Shown: positions 7,537 to 16,520, counted from the first letter of the stretch. The stretch is 43,632 bases of DNA from Alphaproteobacteria bacterium (GCA_011087645.1 JAALLF010000022.1:1-43632), one strand, 5' to 3'. Program-made: numbers and translations. Notes: generated from the sequence alone by a model not told the origin.

Positions 7537-8438
7537 AGATACTTCGCGTACCAGGCGAGCGCCTCGACCTTCTGGATTTCGTGCAGCGCAGGATTGGTCA
7601 TGTAGTAGGAATCGTAGTGCTGGGCGCCGGGAATCTTGAGTAATTTCTTGGGCTCGCCCAGGGCCTCGTAGCATTCCAACTGTTCGGCCACTGGTACCAG
7701 CATGTCGAATTCGGAATAGACCATCAGCACCGGGCGCGGCGAAATCTTATGGGCGACCCATTCCGGCTTGAACCGCCAGCACGCCGCGGCGCTTTCCAGA
7801 TCATATTCCGGGTTGAAGCGATGGTCTTGGGAATGAAAATTATCGATTACGTCCTTGGTGTGAGGATCGAGCAGCATGATGTCGCCCAGCGGCAAAGTAG
7901 TTTTCTCGCCGGTGACGACGCGTTTGCGCTCGGCCTCTTCGACCTGCGCCTTGAAGGACTGCCACTCGTGGGGCCGGCGTACTGTCCGCATCCAGCGTTC
8001 GCCGTCCGACACCATCACCGCCGAAACGATGACCTTCACCCGCTCATCGAAGGCGCCGCACCAAATGGCGTTGGCGCCGCCCCAACTCGAGCCGTAATAG
8101 GCGATCCGTTCAGGATCGACGCCCTCGACAGTTTCCAAAAAAGTTACTGAATCATAGGTTGCCTGGGCCTGTTCCAGCGGCCGGTGGCGGCCCCGTTCAC
8201 CCTCGCTGACCCCGAAACCGGGATAGTCCCAAGACAGCACGAAATAACCCGCCTCCCACAGCCACTGAGGCACATCCATGCCGTAGACGTCTTTCATGCC
8301 GCTATAGCCGTGCAAGCAGACGATGGCCGGTCGGGCGGCGTCGCCAGGCCTCCAATCCTTCGGCCGGTAGAGAAATCCAGCGATTTTCCGGCCGTCGGAA
8401 TAATATTCGACCTCATCCCAAACCTTCTCGTGCGCCAT
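7533..8438 (-). CDS. Alpha/beta hydrolase (dienelactone hydrolase / S9-peptidase-like)
   Basis: A 301-residue cytoplasmic alpha/beta hydrolase. The oxyanion region is CLHGYSGMKD (41-50), the nucleophile elbow is GSSWG with Ser118, and the C-terminal part has VYSEFDMLVP (acid) and AQHYDSYY (histidine). It has no signal peptide. The start is ATG 8438 with GGAGGGG upstream. It is transcribed after the haloalkane dehalogenase-like gene with about 39 bases between, so the pair may form an operon. The substrate is unknown; esters, lactones or peptides are all possible. Confidence 0.8.
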   Translation of the reverse strand: MAHEKVWDEVEYYSDGRKIAGFLYRPKDWRPGDAARPAIVCLHGYSGMKDVYGMDVPQWLWEAGYFVLSWDYPGFGVSEGERGRHRPLEQAQATYDSVTFLETVEGVDPERIAYYGSSWGGANAIWCGAFDERVKVIVSAVMVSDGERWMRTVRRPHEWQSFKAQVEEAERKRVVTGEKTTLPLGDIMLLDPHTKDVIDNFHSQDHRFNPEYDLESAAACWRFKPEWVAHKISPRPVLMVYSEFDMLVPVAEQLECYEALGEPKKLLKIPGAQHYDSYYMTNPALHEIQKVEALAWYAKYL

Positions 8439-8477
8439 TGCCGCTCCCCTCCGCCGCTAGTGTGTTCTTATTCTCGT

Positions 8478-9368
8478 CTAACCAAGCGTCGCGTACCAGT
8501 CGCGCAACGCCGCACCCATATCGTCGGGCGAATCCTCTTGGGGATGATGCAAGCCGCGCACCGAGACTTCGGTCAGGTGAGACCAGCCGCGAATGATCTC
8601 CAGATCACGTTCAAAAACGATTTGCCCCGGCTCCACATTGATGAACAATTTTGGCAGGCTGTTTCCGGCCATCCAAATGGCCTGGTCTTCAACCAAGTCG
8701 GCAACGTCTTTCGGCTCACCGGCGATCGGAATTTGACGCGGCCAAGTCAACGTCGCCCGCCGGCCCTCACCAGCTTCGCTATAGGGACGGCGAATTTCGG
8801 TCATAGTTTCATCGTCGATGTCGCGCATCACCCCGGCGGTGAATACCTTCTCGACGAAAAAATTTTCTTCCAGCACCAACTGTTCGCCCTCGGGCCCGCG
8901 CAGGCGTTTCAATAGTCCGCCGACAGCCGCGGGGTAATCTTCGTAGCTGGCGTGATCGCACACCAGGGTCTCGCAGAACGCCAGTCCCTTGATCGATTGC
9001 TCGTGGCGCCGCGCCCAGGTCAAGCCCAGCGGCCCACCCCAATCGTGCATGACGAAGGTCACATTGTCGGTGACGCCCAGCGCTTCAAGAGTGCCGTCGA
9101 TAAAGGTCTGGTGCTCGGCCAATGTGTAGGCCTCGGGCCCGGAGTGTGCGAGTTTGGCCGAATCGCCCTGGCCAATATTGTCGATGGCGATCAGCCGGCC
9201 CTTGCCTTCGAGATAGGGCATGATGTTGCGCCACATATACGAGGACGTCGCGTTGCCGTGCAGGAAGACTACCGGGTCGCCTTCACCCTCATCGGTATAG
9301 GCCATGGCGTAGCCGTTGACCTCGACAGATTTCTTTTCGTACGGCATGCGGGGACTGATCGTCGTCAT
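8478..9368 (-). CDS. Haloalkane dehalogenase-like hydrolase (HLD-II type)
   Basis: A 296-residue alpha/beta hydrolase close in layout to DhaA/LinB. Every expected functional residue of subfamily II is visible: halide-binding Asn39 in HGNATSS and Trp110 next to the nucleophile Asp109 (HDWGG), catalytic acid Glu133 (AFCET), and catalytic His274 (GLHHPQEDSPDD). The family hydrolyses carbon-halogen bonds of haloalkanes to alcohol plus halide without cofactors. The start is ATG 9368 with GAGGA upstream. A hydrolase gene lies downstream on the same strand. The residue set makes a true dehalogenase likely, but natural substrates of marine and soil homologs are often unknown. Confidence 0.85.
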   Translation of the reverse strand: MTTISPRMPYEKKSVEVNGYAMAYTDEGEGDPVVFLHGNATSSYMWRNIMPYLEGKGRLIAIDNIGQGDSAKLAHSGPEAYTLAEHQTFIDGTLEALGVTDNVTFVMHDWGGPLGLTWARRHEQSIKGLAFCETLVCDHASYEDYPAAVGGLLKRLRGPEGEQLVLEENFFVEKVFTAGVMRDIDDETMTEIRRPYSEAGEGRRATLTWPRQIPIAGEPKDVADLVEDQAIWMAGNSLPKLFINVEPGQIVFERDLEIIRGWSHLTEVSVRGLHHPQEDSPDDMGAALRDWYATLG

Positions 9369-9469
9369 TGCGGGGTCCTCATTGGTTTCAACATCATAGA
9401 TTGCGACGCCACTACGCCAAGCCTTCGCCGATCTGGTCCGGCGGGTTCCCTCGCGTGGTGAAAAATACT

Positions 9470-9488
9470 CAACGACAGTCGGTCGTTG
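9470..9488. promoter_or_regulatory. Short inverted repeat in the dehalogenase/VOC intergenic region
   Basis: CAACGAC (9470-9476) and GTCGTTG (9482-9488) form a seven-base dyad with a five-base spacer, in the gap between two divergent genes (9369-9594). It could be a regulator site or chance. I see no clear promoter elements in the rest of the gap. Confidence 0.25.
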
Positions 9489-9594
9489 GGCGCAACCCGC
9501 AAACCCACAAAGCAGCCTTGCGTGATTGCCGCTTCACTGCGACCCGCTTCGTGATAGTGTCCGCCGCGCCCCCGACAGCAGATGGAATTTCGAC

Positions 9595-10008
9595 ATGGCG
9601 GAACATCTCCACCACGTGCATTTTTTCACCGCAGACATCGACGCCACCATCGCCTGGTGGCAGGACATGCTGGGCGGCAAGGTCATTTACGACGGCGATT
9701 TTGGCGGCGCCCGCAATGTGTTCATGCGCATCGGCAGCGGCCGGCTTCACCTCTACGAACAAGCGCCGCGCGACGAGGGCAAAGGCGCGGTCCACCATGT
9801 CGGCATCCGCACCGACGATCTGGCGGCACTCGAGCAGCGCCTGCGCGCCGCCGGGGTCGAATTTCGCAGCGGCATTCGCGATTTCGGCGCCTGGAAATAC
9901 ATCATGTGCCCGGCCCCCGATAATGTGTTGCTCGAGCTGTTCGAAGTCGACGAAAGCCAGCTCGAAGGCGGCGCGGCGGAATATTTCAGCGACATGACGT
10001 CCGCCTAA
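9595..10008 (+). CDS. VOC-superfamily protein (glyoxalase/dioxygenase fold)
   Basis: A 137-residue vicinal oxygen chelate protein with two beta-alpha-beta-beta-beta modules. Candidate metal ligands are the His residues of LHHVHFF near the N-terminus and HHVGIRTD in the middle, and the Glu in LLELFEVDE near the C-terminus. Members include glyoxalase I, extradiol dioxygenases and fosfomycin-resistance enzymes, and nothing here picks one. I chose ATG 9595 because the protein then starts at the first beta strand; a TTG at 9526 would add an unsupported leader. The MFS gene follows 30 bases later. Confidence 0.8.
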   Translation: MAEHLHHVHFFTADIDATIAWWQDMLGGKVIYDGDFGGARNVFMRIGSGRLHLYEQAPRDEGKGAVHHVGIRTDDLAALEQRLRAAGVEFRSGIRDFGAWKYIMCPAPDNVLLELFEVDESQLEGGAAEYFSDMTSA

Positions 10009-10038
10009 CTCCCCAACCTTAGAAATAGAACCAGCGTT

Positions 10039-11244
10039 TTGACTTCAGCGATAGACACCGCGCGGCCCACCGGCCGTCCCTCGATCATTCTGCTCGGCGC
10101 CCTGGCGGCCGCCGGGCCTTTGGCGCTGAGTATCCACGTGCAGTCGGTGCCGGCGATCGCCCGCGAGCTGGGGACCAGCTATACCTCGGCCCAGCTGACG
10201 GTCTCGCTGTACCTGCTGACCTTCGCCTCGGCTCAGCTGTTTATCGGCCCCCTGTCCGACAAGATCGGCCGCCGCCCTGTCATCTTCGGCGGTTTGGTTC
10301 TACTGGCCGTGGCGAGCATCGGCGCCACCTTCGCACCTTCGATCGAGTTGCTGATCGTGGCCCGCATTCTCCAGGCCTTGGGCGGCTGCGCGACCCTGGT
10401 GGTGCCACGAGCGGTCGTGCAAGACATCTATTCCGGTACCCAGGCCGCCCGCATGATGGCGCTGGTCGCCATGATTCAGTCGATCGCGCCGCTGACCGCG
10501 CCGATTATCGGCGGCGTTCTCGACACGCTATTGGGCTGGCGCGCGATCTTCGCTTTCCTGACCGTGTTTACAGGGGTCCTTGGCGTTTGGACGGTGGTCG
10601 CGCTGACCGAAACCCGGCCTTTGGAAGCCGACGGCAACAGCGCTAGGTGGGGGGAAATTTTCGCACGCTACGGCCGCTTGCTCTCGTCACGGACCTATGT
10701 CGGTTACACACTGGCGTTTGCGGCGGGCACCTCGGGCTTTTTCGGATTTCTCGCCGTCGGACCAACTCTGATCATCGGTCAGATGGGATTTGCGCCGATC
10801 TTCTTCAGCATTCTCCTCATGCTCATTACCATCCAGTTCCCGGCCGGCAACTACATCGCCACCCGCATGACCGCGCGCATGGGTATTGATCGCACCCTGC
10901 TATGGGGGGCGGTTATCGGTATCGCCGCGGCCATTGGGCTGTTGGCGCTGTCGCCGGTGCCGTCCCTATGGGCGATCATGTTGCCGATGGTGGTCTACGC
11001 ATTTGCCAACGGCATCCTATTTCCCAACGCCATGGCCGGCGCGGCGAGTGTCGACCGCAGGATTGCCGGAACCGCCGCGTCCTTCGCCGGATTTAGCCAG
11101 CTCGGCGCCGGCGCCGTCGTCGCCTTCACGATTAGCGCGCTGCCGACGGACAGCTTCTCCCCTTATGGATTTTCCCTGGTCATTCTTGCCGTCGCCACCC
11201 TCGCGGGTGTTTCTCTGGTTTATTCTGCCCGGCGTAGGAGGTAA
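10039..11244 (+). CDS. MFS transporter, Bcr/CflA drug-efflux type
   Basis: A 401-residue inner-membrane protein with about 12 hydrophobic segments. Motif A (GPLSDKIGRRP) sits between helices 2 and 3, and RILQALGGCA in helix 4 is typical of the Bcr/CflA proton-coupled drug exporters. The start appears to be TTG 10039, since there is no in-frame ATG before the first helix. The GNAT acetyltransferase gene starts four bases after its stop and its ribosome-binding site overlaps this gene's end, so the two are translationally linked. The efflux substrate is unknown. Confidence 0.85.
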   Translation: MTSAIDTARPTGRPSIILLGALAAAGPLALSIHVQSVPAIARELGTSYTSAQLTVSLYLLTFASAQLFIGPLSDKIGRRPVIFGGLVLLAVASIGATFAPSIELLIVARILQALGGCATLVVPRAVVQDIYSGTQAARMMALVAMIQSIAPLTAPIIGGVLDTLLGWRAIFAFLTVFTGVLGVWTVVALTETRPLEADGNSARWGEIFARYGRLLSSRTYVGYTLAFAAGTSGFFGFLAVGPTLIIGQMGFAPIFFSILLMLITIQFPAGNYIATRMTARMGIDRTLLWGAVIGIAAAIGLLALSPVPSLWAIMLPMVVYAFANGILFPNAMAGAASVDRRIAGTAASFAGFSQLGAGAVVAFTISALPTDSFSPYGFSLVILAVATLAGVSLVYSARRRR

Positions 11245-11248
11245 TAAA

Positions 11249-11983
11249 ATGGCAAATGGTACACCGCGACAAAATGCCTTCGGCCAACCCATCAGCAATG
11301 AAATTGTCGGCTGGACTCCGCCCGCAGTGCCGCCGCGCGAAGCCATCGAAGGACGCTATGGCCGGATCGAACCGCTGGACCCCGGGCGCCATGGGGCGGA
11401 CCTATTCGACGCCTTCGCCGCCGACCCGCAAGGGCGAAATTGGACCTACCGTATCGAGGGACCGTTCAACGATCAGGCGGCGTTAGAGGCGTGGCTGGCC
11501 GACATTGCGACCAAGAGCGACCCGCTGTTCTTTGCCTATATCGACCGGTCGACCGGCAAAGCGGTTGGCAATGGTGCCTTTATGCGCATCGACGCGAAGC
11601 TCGGCGTCATTGAGGTGGGTTCGATTATGTTTTCCCCACTATTGCAGCGCTCCCGCGTCGCCACCGAGGTGATGTATCTCAAGATGAAGCGGGTCTTCGA
11701 ATTGGGCTATCGCCGCTACGAGTGGAAGTGCGACGCCCTGAACGCGCCGTCACGTCGCGCGGCGCAACGGCTGGGGTTCAGCTTCGAAGGGGTATTCCGC
11801 CAGGCGACGACGTATAAGGGCCGCAATCGGGACACCGCCTGGTATGCGTGCATCGACAGCGAATGGCCGCAACTACAAGAGGCCTTCGAGACCTGGCTCG
11901 ACCCGGCGAACTTCGACGGCGCCGGTCAACAGAAACAGCGCTTGAGCGACCTCACCGCGCCAATACTGGTGGCGAAGGGATAG
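11249..11983 (+). CDS. GNAT-family N-acetyltransferase (RimJ/RimL-like)
   Basis: A 244-residue acetyl-CoA-dependent acetyltransferase of the RimJ/RimL type. Recognisable parts are the YGRIEPLDP beta strand, the central VGNGAFMRID/VIEVGSIMFSP core, and the C-terminal ALNAPSRRAAQRLGFSFEGVFR signature, in which a conserved Asn precedes the helix and RLGF follows. It starts at ATG 11249 with a perfect AGGAGG (11237-11242) inside the end of the MFS gene. Pairing with an efflux pump could mean detoxification by acetylation plus export, which is inference. The acceptor is unknown. Confidence 0.85.
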   Translation: MANGTPRQNAFGQPISNEIVGWTPPAVPPREAIEGRYGRIEPLDPGRHGADLFDAFAADPQGRNWTYRIEGPFNDQAALEAWLADIATKSDPLFFAYIDRSTGKAVGNGAFMRIDAKLGVIEVGSIMFSPLLQRSRVATEVMYLKMKRVFELGYRRYEWKCDALNAPSRRAAQRLGFSFEGVFRQATTYKGRNRDTAWYACIDSEWPQLQEAFETWLDPANFDGAGQQKQRLSDLTAPILVAKG

Positions 11984-12050
11984 TTCCGGTGGCTTGACTT
12001 GCCGGGGTCGCGTTGGAAAGCTTAGCGAAAATACGAATGGGAACGGATCG

Positions 12051-12467
12051 ATGATTACCAAAGGCATCAAACAACTTTGCGCCGAGGCGGAGCAGGAAAT
12101 CGAAACCCTATCGGTGGCGCAGGTGCTCGAAGCGCGCGACGATCCCGATGTGGTACTCGTCGACATTCGCGATGTTCGCGAATTGTGGCGCGAGGGGACC
12201 ATCCCCGACGCCATTCACGCGCCCCGCGGCATGCTCGAATTCTGGGTCGATCCGGAGAGCCCCTACCACCGCGAGGATTTCGGCTCGGGCAAAAAGTTTA
12301 TCTTCTATTGCGCCGGCGGCCTGCGCTCAGCCCTGGCGGCGCAGTCGGTCCACCGGATGGGGCTGGAGCCGGTCGCCCATATGGCGGGCGGTTATAGCGC
12401 CTGGGTCGAGGCCGACGGACCGACGATCGAGAAAGAGGCAAGGCTGCCCAAGCCGAAGAGCGACTAA
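12051..12467 (+). CDS. Rhodanese-like domain protein
   Basis: A 138-residue single-domain sulfurtransferase. VVLVDIRDVRELWREGTIP is the CDC25/rhodanese homology region, the active-site loop is CAGGLRS with Cys87, and HMAGGYSAW is the usual C-terminal motif. Such proteins carry a persulfide on the Cys and move sulfur or detoxify cyanide. It starts at ATG 12051 with GGGAACG upstream; a start at 11994 would add a leader with no family support. Its stop overlaps the convergent GST gene by four bases. Confidence 0.88.
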   Translation: MITKGIKQLCAEAEQEIETLSVAQVLEARDDPDVVLVDIRDVRELWREGTIPDAIHAPRGMLEFWVDPESPYHREDFGSGKKFIFYCAGGLRSALAAQSVHRMGLEPVAHMAGGYSAWVEADGPTIEKEARLPKPKSD

Positions 12468-13228
12468 CCCGCCTCGCGCGGCCGCAGGCGCAGCTCGTCC
12501 AACTGATCGGTCAGGCGCGAGACCTCATAGAACGCCACCTGGTAGGCGGGCCGGGCACGCATGCGCTCGAACCAGTCGGCGACGCGCGGGGCCTCGGCCC
12601 AAATATCGGCCATCCCAAGATCTTCCATACGCTGAAACAGCGGCGCGACGCAGATATCCGCGATCGTGTACTGGGCACCGACAAGCCATGGTCCTTTGGT
12701 CAGGGCCGCATCCATGCGCTCGACGGTGGCCGCCAATTGCAGCAATGCGTTGTCGTATTCTTCATCGCTAAAACCGGTGCGGTTGAGCCGCATGAAAAAT
12801 TCACGGCGCAGCGTGTTCTGGTCGCGGAAGGCTTCGTATTCCGCGTCGCTCATCGCCAGAAACCGCGGCAGGAAAACGTTCTGGAAACTGGGCACGCGGA
12901 TCGCCATCGACGGCACTTCATCGATAAACCGCAACCAGGCCCGCATGTCCGCGCGCTCGACGGGGTCTTTCGGCGATAGCTTCGGCGCGTCGGGCCACAC
13001 TTCATCGACATATTCGCACATCACTGTGGACTCGATGATCGGCCGGCCGTCATGAACAAAGGCGGGCACCACCCCATTGGGATTGATAGCGAGATATTCC
13101 GGCGAGAGGTTTTCCGCGTTCGCCAAATCCACCGGGCGGTTTTCCCACGCAACGCTTTTTTCCGCCAGGCAGATACGCACTTTCTGGCTACACGTCGATT
13201 TGTCGTGGTGATAAAGCACCAGGGTCAT
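12464..13228 (-). CDS. Glutathione S-transferase family protein
   Basis: A 254-residue GST. The N-terminal thioredoxin-fold domain has STCSQKVR at 11-18 (active-site Ser/Cys), VVPAFVHDG with the cis-Pro, and ESTVMCEYVDE for the glutathione gamma-glutamyl contact. The C-terminal all-helical domain runs from about 90 with YTIADICVAPLF (the N-capping region) near 185. It is somewhat long for the family because of an insertion around 115-160. It starts at ATG 13228. The LLM flavoprotein gene lies upstream on the same strand, 72 bases away. The substrate is unknown; beta-etherase or dehalogenase activity is possible. Confidence 0.85.
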   Translation of the reverse strand: MTLVLYHHDKSTCSQKVRICLAEKSVAWENRPVDLANAENLSPEYLAINPNGVVPAFVHDGRPIIESTVMCEYVDEVWPDAPKLSPKDPVERADMRAWLRFIDEVPSMAIRVPSFQNVFLPRFLAMSDAEYEAFRDQNTLRREFFMRLNRTGFSDEEYDNALLQLAATVERMDAALTKGPWLVGAQYTIADICVAPLFQRMEDLGMADIWAEAPRVADWFERMRARPAYQVAFYEVSRLTDQLDELRLRPREAG

Positions 13229-13300
13229 CGCACGTCTCTCATGGGCGACTGGAAAAACACAAGCGCCGCCACGTTCGCCAAGCGACCACGGTCGCTAAGC

Positions 13301-14332
13301 TTATTCGGCGGCTTCCGCGGCATCGCTATCGGCGAAGGCCGGCATAATTTCCGCGGAGAACCGGCGCAAGCCCTCGATGCCCGAACCGCCATCCGATAGC
13401 AGCATGTAGCGCACGCCACCGTCGCGCAATCGGGCGATCTTTTCCGAGATTTCATCGACCGTGCCAAACAGCGCGGCTTCCATCGCCGTCTCGGTGGTGT
13501 CGTCGTAGGACATGATCGAGGCCTTGTTCGCCCCGTCGGGGCGCTGGGCCATTTTATCGACACGCGCCCGCGCCGCCATACGCCGTTCGATGGCGGCATC
13601 GCGATCGGCTTCGTCCTTGGCCACATAAAGCCCGCGCGCAAGGCCGATATCGTTGGCGTCGAACTTGCGGCCGCGTTTCTCCACCGCGGTGCGGAACATC
13701 GCGATACGATCCAGCGCCACACTGATCGGGGCAAACTGATCGAGCAGCAAGTTATAGCCGCGCTCGGCAACACCTTCGATCGAGTTGGGGCTGCCCGCGC
13801 CCATCCAGAACGGCGGATGGGGCCGCTGTATGGTCGGTGGTTCAACCAGCACGTTTTTGAAGCTCCAGAACTTGCCGTCGTGGGACCACGGCTCGTCGGT
13901 GGTCCAGGCGCGGGTCAACACATCCAGAGATTCTTCGAACCGATCGGCGGCTTCCTCCATGGGAACGCCGAAACCCTCGAACTCGTTGTAGCGGTATCCC
14001 TTGCCGACGCCGAAGTCGAGACGGCCGCCGGACAGCAAATCCACCGTCGCCGCCTGCTCGGCGAGCAGAACCGGATTATGCCAGGGCAGCACCATAACCG
14101 CGGTGCCCAGACGCAGCGTCGTGGTTTGCGCCGCCAAATAGGTCATTAAGTTCAAGGTCGCCGAGACTTGGCCAAAGCCGGTGAAATGATGCTCGACCGC
14201 GAACGCGCTATGGAAACCCAGCGCTTCGGCTTCGATATTATATTCCAGAAAGTCGTGATAGCCCTTGGCGCTATCGACGTCGGGGCCCTGGCCACGCTTG
14301 GCTTGGGCGCTGCCGAATAATCCGAATTTCAT
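13301..14332 (-). CDS. LLM-class flavin-dependent oxidoreductase (luciferase-like monooxygenase)
   Basis: A 343-residue TIM-barrel flavoprotein of the bacterial luciferase family, which uses FMNH2 or F420. It starts MKFGLFGSAQAKRG and shows FAVEHHFTGFG, the conserved HHF segment, AAQTTTLRLGTAV, LLSGGRLDFGVGKGYR and RPHPPFWMGAGSP, all in the expected order. ATG 14332 was chosen over an upstream start at 14377 because it has GGAG upstream and begins at the first strand. It is divergent from the Gfo/Idh/MocA gene across a 183-base region with no clear operator. The substrate is unknown. Confidence 0.88.
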   Translation of the reverse strand: MKFGLFGSAQAKRGQGPDVDSAKGYHDFLEYNIEAEALGFHSAFAVEHHFTGFGQVSATLNLMTYLAAQTTTLRLGTAVMVLPWHNPVLLAEQAATVDLLSGGRLDFGVGKGYRYNEFEGFGVPMEEAADRFEESLDVLTRAWTTDEPWSHDGKFWSFKNVLVEPPTIQRPHPPFWMGAGSPNSIEGVAERGYNLLLDQFAPISVALDRIAMFRTAVEKRGRKFDANDIGLARGLYVAKDEADRDAAIERRMAARARVDKMAQRPDGANKASIMSYDDTTETAMEAALFGTVDEISEKIARLRDGGVRYMLLSDGGSGIEGLRRFSAEIMPAFADSDAAEAAE

Positions 14333-14515
14333 ATTTCTACTCCAGCGAGGGCGTTTGTCGTATGCGCTAGTTAGCATTCCACCAGCCCGCTACAAAACCA
14401 TATCGACGCCATTGTCTCAATATGTGAACACGCTGACGGGCCTGCCCACCGGCCGGTCATTGGTGCTATTCTGCGGAAAACAGGCGTTGCAAAGATAAAT
14501 GTACAGGGGGAAATA

Positions 14516-15475
14516 ATGTTGAAAACCGCCATAATCGGCCTTGGCTGGTGGGGCCGCACGCATATCGACGCGATCCACAATAAAAGCGACAAGGTCAAAA
14601 TCCAGCGGGTAGTCGACCTCGATATCGATGGAACGCGCGATTATGCCACAGAGCAGGGTCTCGAATTGACCGCCAATTTTCAGGACGCTCTCGACGACCC
14701 GGAAGTCGACGCGGTGGTTCTGGTGACCCCCCACAGCTTGCATACCGAGCAGATCATCGCTGCAGCCGGGGCGGGTAAACATGTGTTCACCGAGAAACCC
14801 TTCGCCCTGAACAAAGCCGATGCTGAACGCTCCGTGGCGGCGGCGCAGGAGGCGGGCATTCAATTAGGCTTGGGTCACAACCAGCGCTACGCGGCACCGC
14901 AAACCGAAATCAAGCGGATGATCGAGGCCGGCGAGCTCGGCACCATCATGCACTTGGAAGGCAACACCAGCCATAACACATTGTCGGGTTTCGTCAGTTG
15001 GCGGCACGACCCCAAGGAAGCGCCGGGCGGCGGCCTCTACCATATGGGCAGTCACTATGTTGACTTGTTCTGCTCGTATCTCGGCCCGGTCCGGGAGGTC
15101 TATGCCCAGGCGCTCGACCGTATTCAGCCGCTCGATTCCGCTTCCGCTCTGCTGACCTTCGAAAGCGGCGCCAGCGCTTATATCGGCAATATCATGGTGA
15201 CCCCGATCAGCCGGATGTTGAACGTGTTTGGCTCGGAGGGTTGGGCCAAGGTGGTGGGTTTAGACACAATCGAAATCTCCATGGCCGATGGCTCCACCGA
15301 ATCTCGCAAGGTCACTCCGGTAAACCCGGTTCAAGCCAACATGGAAGGCTTTGCCGACGCCATCGCCGGGGTTCACGATTATAAATTCACCACCGACCAG
15401 ATGATCCACGATGTCGCCGTACTCGCGGCAATCGAGCGCTCACTAGTTTCCGGCAAACGCGAACCAGTCTTGTAG
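14516..15475 (+). CDS. Gfo/Idh/MocA-family NAD(P)-dependent oxidoreductase
   Basis: A 319-residue dehydrogenase. The N-terminal Rossmann domain starts AIIGLGWWG (GXGXXG-type loop at 8-13), EKP at 93-95 carries the catalytic Lys, and the C-terminal alpha/beta domain has GGGLYHMGSHYVDLF with the conserved His. The family oxidises sugars, inositols or related alcohols. It starts at ATG 14516 with CAGGGGGA upstream. There are no sugar transporter genes next to it, so the substrate is open. Confidence 0.88.
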   Translation: MLKTAIIGLGWWGRTHIDAIHNKSDKVKIQRVVDLDIDGTRDYATEQGLELTANFQDALDDPEVDAVVLVTPHSLHTEQIIAAAGAGKHVFTEKPFALNKADAERSVAAAQEAGIQLGLGHNQRYAAPQTEIKRMIEAGELGTIMHLEGNTSHNTLSGFVSWRHDPKEAPGGGLYHMGSHYVDLFCSYLGPVREVYAQALDRIQPLDSASALLTFESGASAYIGNIMVTPISRMLNVFGSEGWAKVVGLDTIEISMADGSTESRKVTPVNPVQANMEGFADAIAGVHDYKFTTDQMIHDVAVLAAIERSLVSGKREPVL

Positions 15476-15484
15476 GCTTACGAC

Positions 15485-15504
15485 ATCCGCTATCACTGGC
15501 GGAT
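15485..15504 (+). terminator. Hairpin after the Gfo/Idh/MocA gene
   Basis: ATCCGC (15485-15490) pairs with GCGGAT (15499-15504), and an AT-rich run follows. It lies ten bases after the stop codon. It is a weak rho-independent terminator candidate because the T run is interrupted. Confidence 0.4.
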
Positions 15505-15543
15505 TAACTATATACAATTTTATCTATCGCCTTCGCGCCAGCA

Positions 15544-15584
15544 GATTGGTATGGTTAGCCAATCGTTAAACAACCCTTGGTTGT
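15544..15584. promoter_or_regulatory. Two adjacent dyads upstream of the methyltransferase
   Basis: GATTGG (15544-15549) with CCAATC (15559-15564), and directly after it ACAACC (15570-15575) with GGTTGT (15579-15584), lie just before the ribosome-binding site of the next gene. An AT-rich tract with TATATA precedes them. Together they look like an operator region, but no regulator gene is adjacent. Confidence 0.35.
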
Positions 15585-15609
15585 ACACTTTGACATTGGG
15601 GAGAATGTC

Positions 15610-16422
15610 ATGTCGGTCGCACATGCTTTTACCGCCACAAATGGCGAAGCCTACGAAATCCATATGGGCCGCTGGAGTAAACGCCTGGCGGAGGTGTTTC
15701 TCGATTTCGCAGGCGTTGCGGAAGGCGAGCAGGTCCTCGATCTGGGGTGCGGCACCGGCAGTTTGACTTTTGCGTTGGCGCAACGGGTCGAAAAGCAGAC
15801 CATTGTTGGGGTCGATCTCTCCGAGGCCTATGTCGAGCACGCCCGCAGCTTAACCGACAATCCGCAAATCCAGTTTCGGGTCGGCGACGCCACCGCGATC
15901 CCGGTGCCAGATGACAGCGTCGACCGGGTGCTATCGTTGCTGTTGTTGTCGTTCGTCGAAGATACCCAAGGCGCGCTGACCGAAATGAAGCGTATCGCGC
16001 GGCCTGGTTCCACCATCGCGGCGGCGATTTGGGACACGATGGGCGGCCACGTCACCAACCGTATTTTCTGGGACGCCGCCGCGGTCTTCGACCCCCATGC
16101 CAACGAATTGCGCAAAACAAATTACACCAGACCAATGACCCAACCCGGCGAACTTGCCGGCGCATGGCAGCAGGCCGGCCTGGAAAATGTTGAAGAAGGC
16201 ATGCTCGCGGTTCGCATGAACTTCGAATCCTTCGATGATTTCTGGCTGCCCAATTTGGGCAAACAGGGTCCGATCGCCGATTACGTCGATTCGCTGGAGC
16301 CCGAGGCGTTCGACAAGCTCCGTGGTCATCTCCGCGAGGCTTATCTGGGTGGTTATGACGATGGCCCCCGCTCGTTCGCGGGTGTCGCCTGGTGCGTCAA
16401 AGGGACCATGCCGAAAGCCTGA
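15610..16422 (+). CDS. Class I SAM-dependent methyltransferase
   Basis: A 270-residue methyltransferase. Motif I is VLDLGCGTGSL (about 42-52), followed by VGVDLSEAYVEHAR (motif II acidic residue) and RVGDATAIPVPDDSVDRV (motif III region), typical of the UbiE/Methyltransf_11 type. The C-terminal half carries the substrate cap and has no recognisable signature. ATG 15610 has GGGGAG seven bases upstream; an earlier TTG at 15577 falls within a dyad and is less likely. It is monocistronic as far as can be seen. The substrate is unknown. Confidence 0.85.
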   Translation: MSVAHAFTATNGEAYEIHMGRWSKRLAEVFLDFAGVAEGEQVLDLGCGTGSLTFALAQRVEKQTIVGVDLSEAYVEHARSLTDNPQIQFRVGDATAIPVPDDSVDRVLSLLLLSFVEDTQGALTEMKRIARPGSTIAAAIWDTMGGHVTNRIFWDAAAVFDPHANELRKTNYTRPMTQPGELAGAWQQAGLENVEEGMLAVRMNFESFDDFWLPNLGKQGPIADYVDSLEPEAFDKLRGHLREAYLGGYDDGPRSFAGVAWCVKGTMPKA

Positions 16423-16506
16423 CCCTCCTCTCCCGACCGGCATTATCTTAATCTAGAGCCCCAATCGCAGACCTCTTTCGGGTGGCACATTGTCATCGGT
16501 CAAATT

Positions 16507-16520
16507 GTAGCTGTAGCTAC
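16507..16520. promoter_or_regulatory. Candidate operator upstream of the multicopper oxidase operon
   Basis: GTAGCT (16507-16512) is followed directly by the perfect palindrome GTAGCTAC (16513-16520), about 110 bases before the oxidase start. It sits in a locally AT-richer segment that also contains GTTATGTTTCC, loosely like half of an E. coli MntR box. Binding by the MntR encoded in the operon is a guess. Confidence 0.3.

Noticed and set aside
10886..11248. The long N-terminal extension of the GNAT frame into the MFS gene
   Set aside because: That part is an out-of-frame reading of the MFS gene, and AGGAGG directly precedes ATG 11249.
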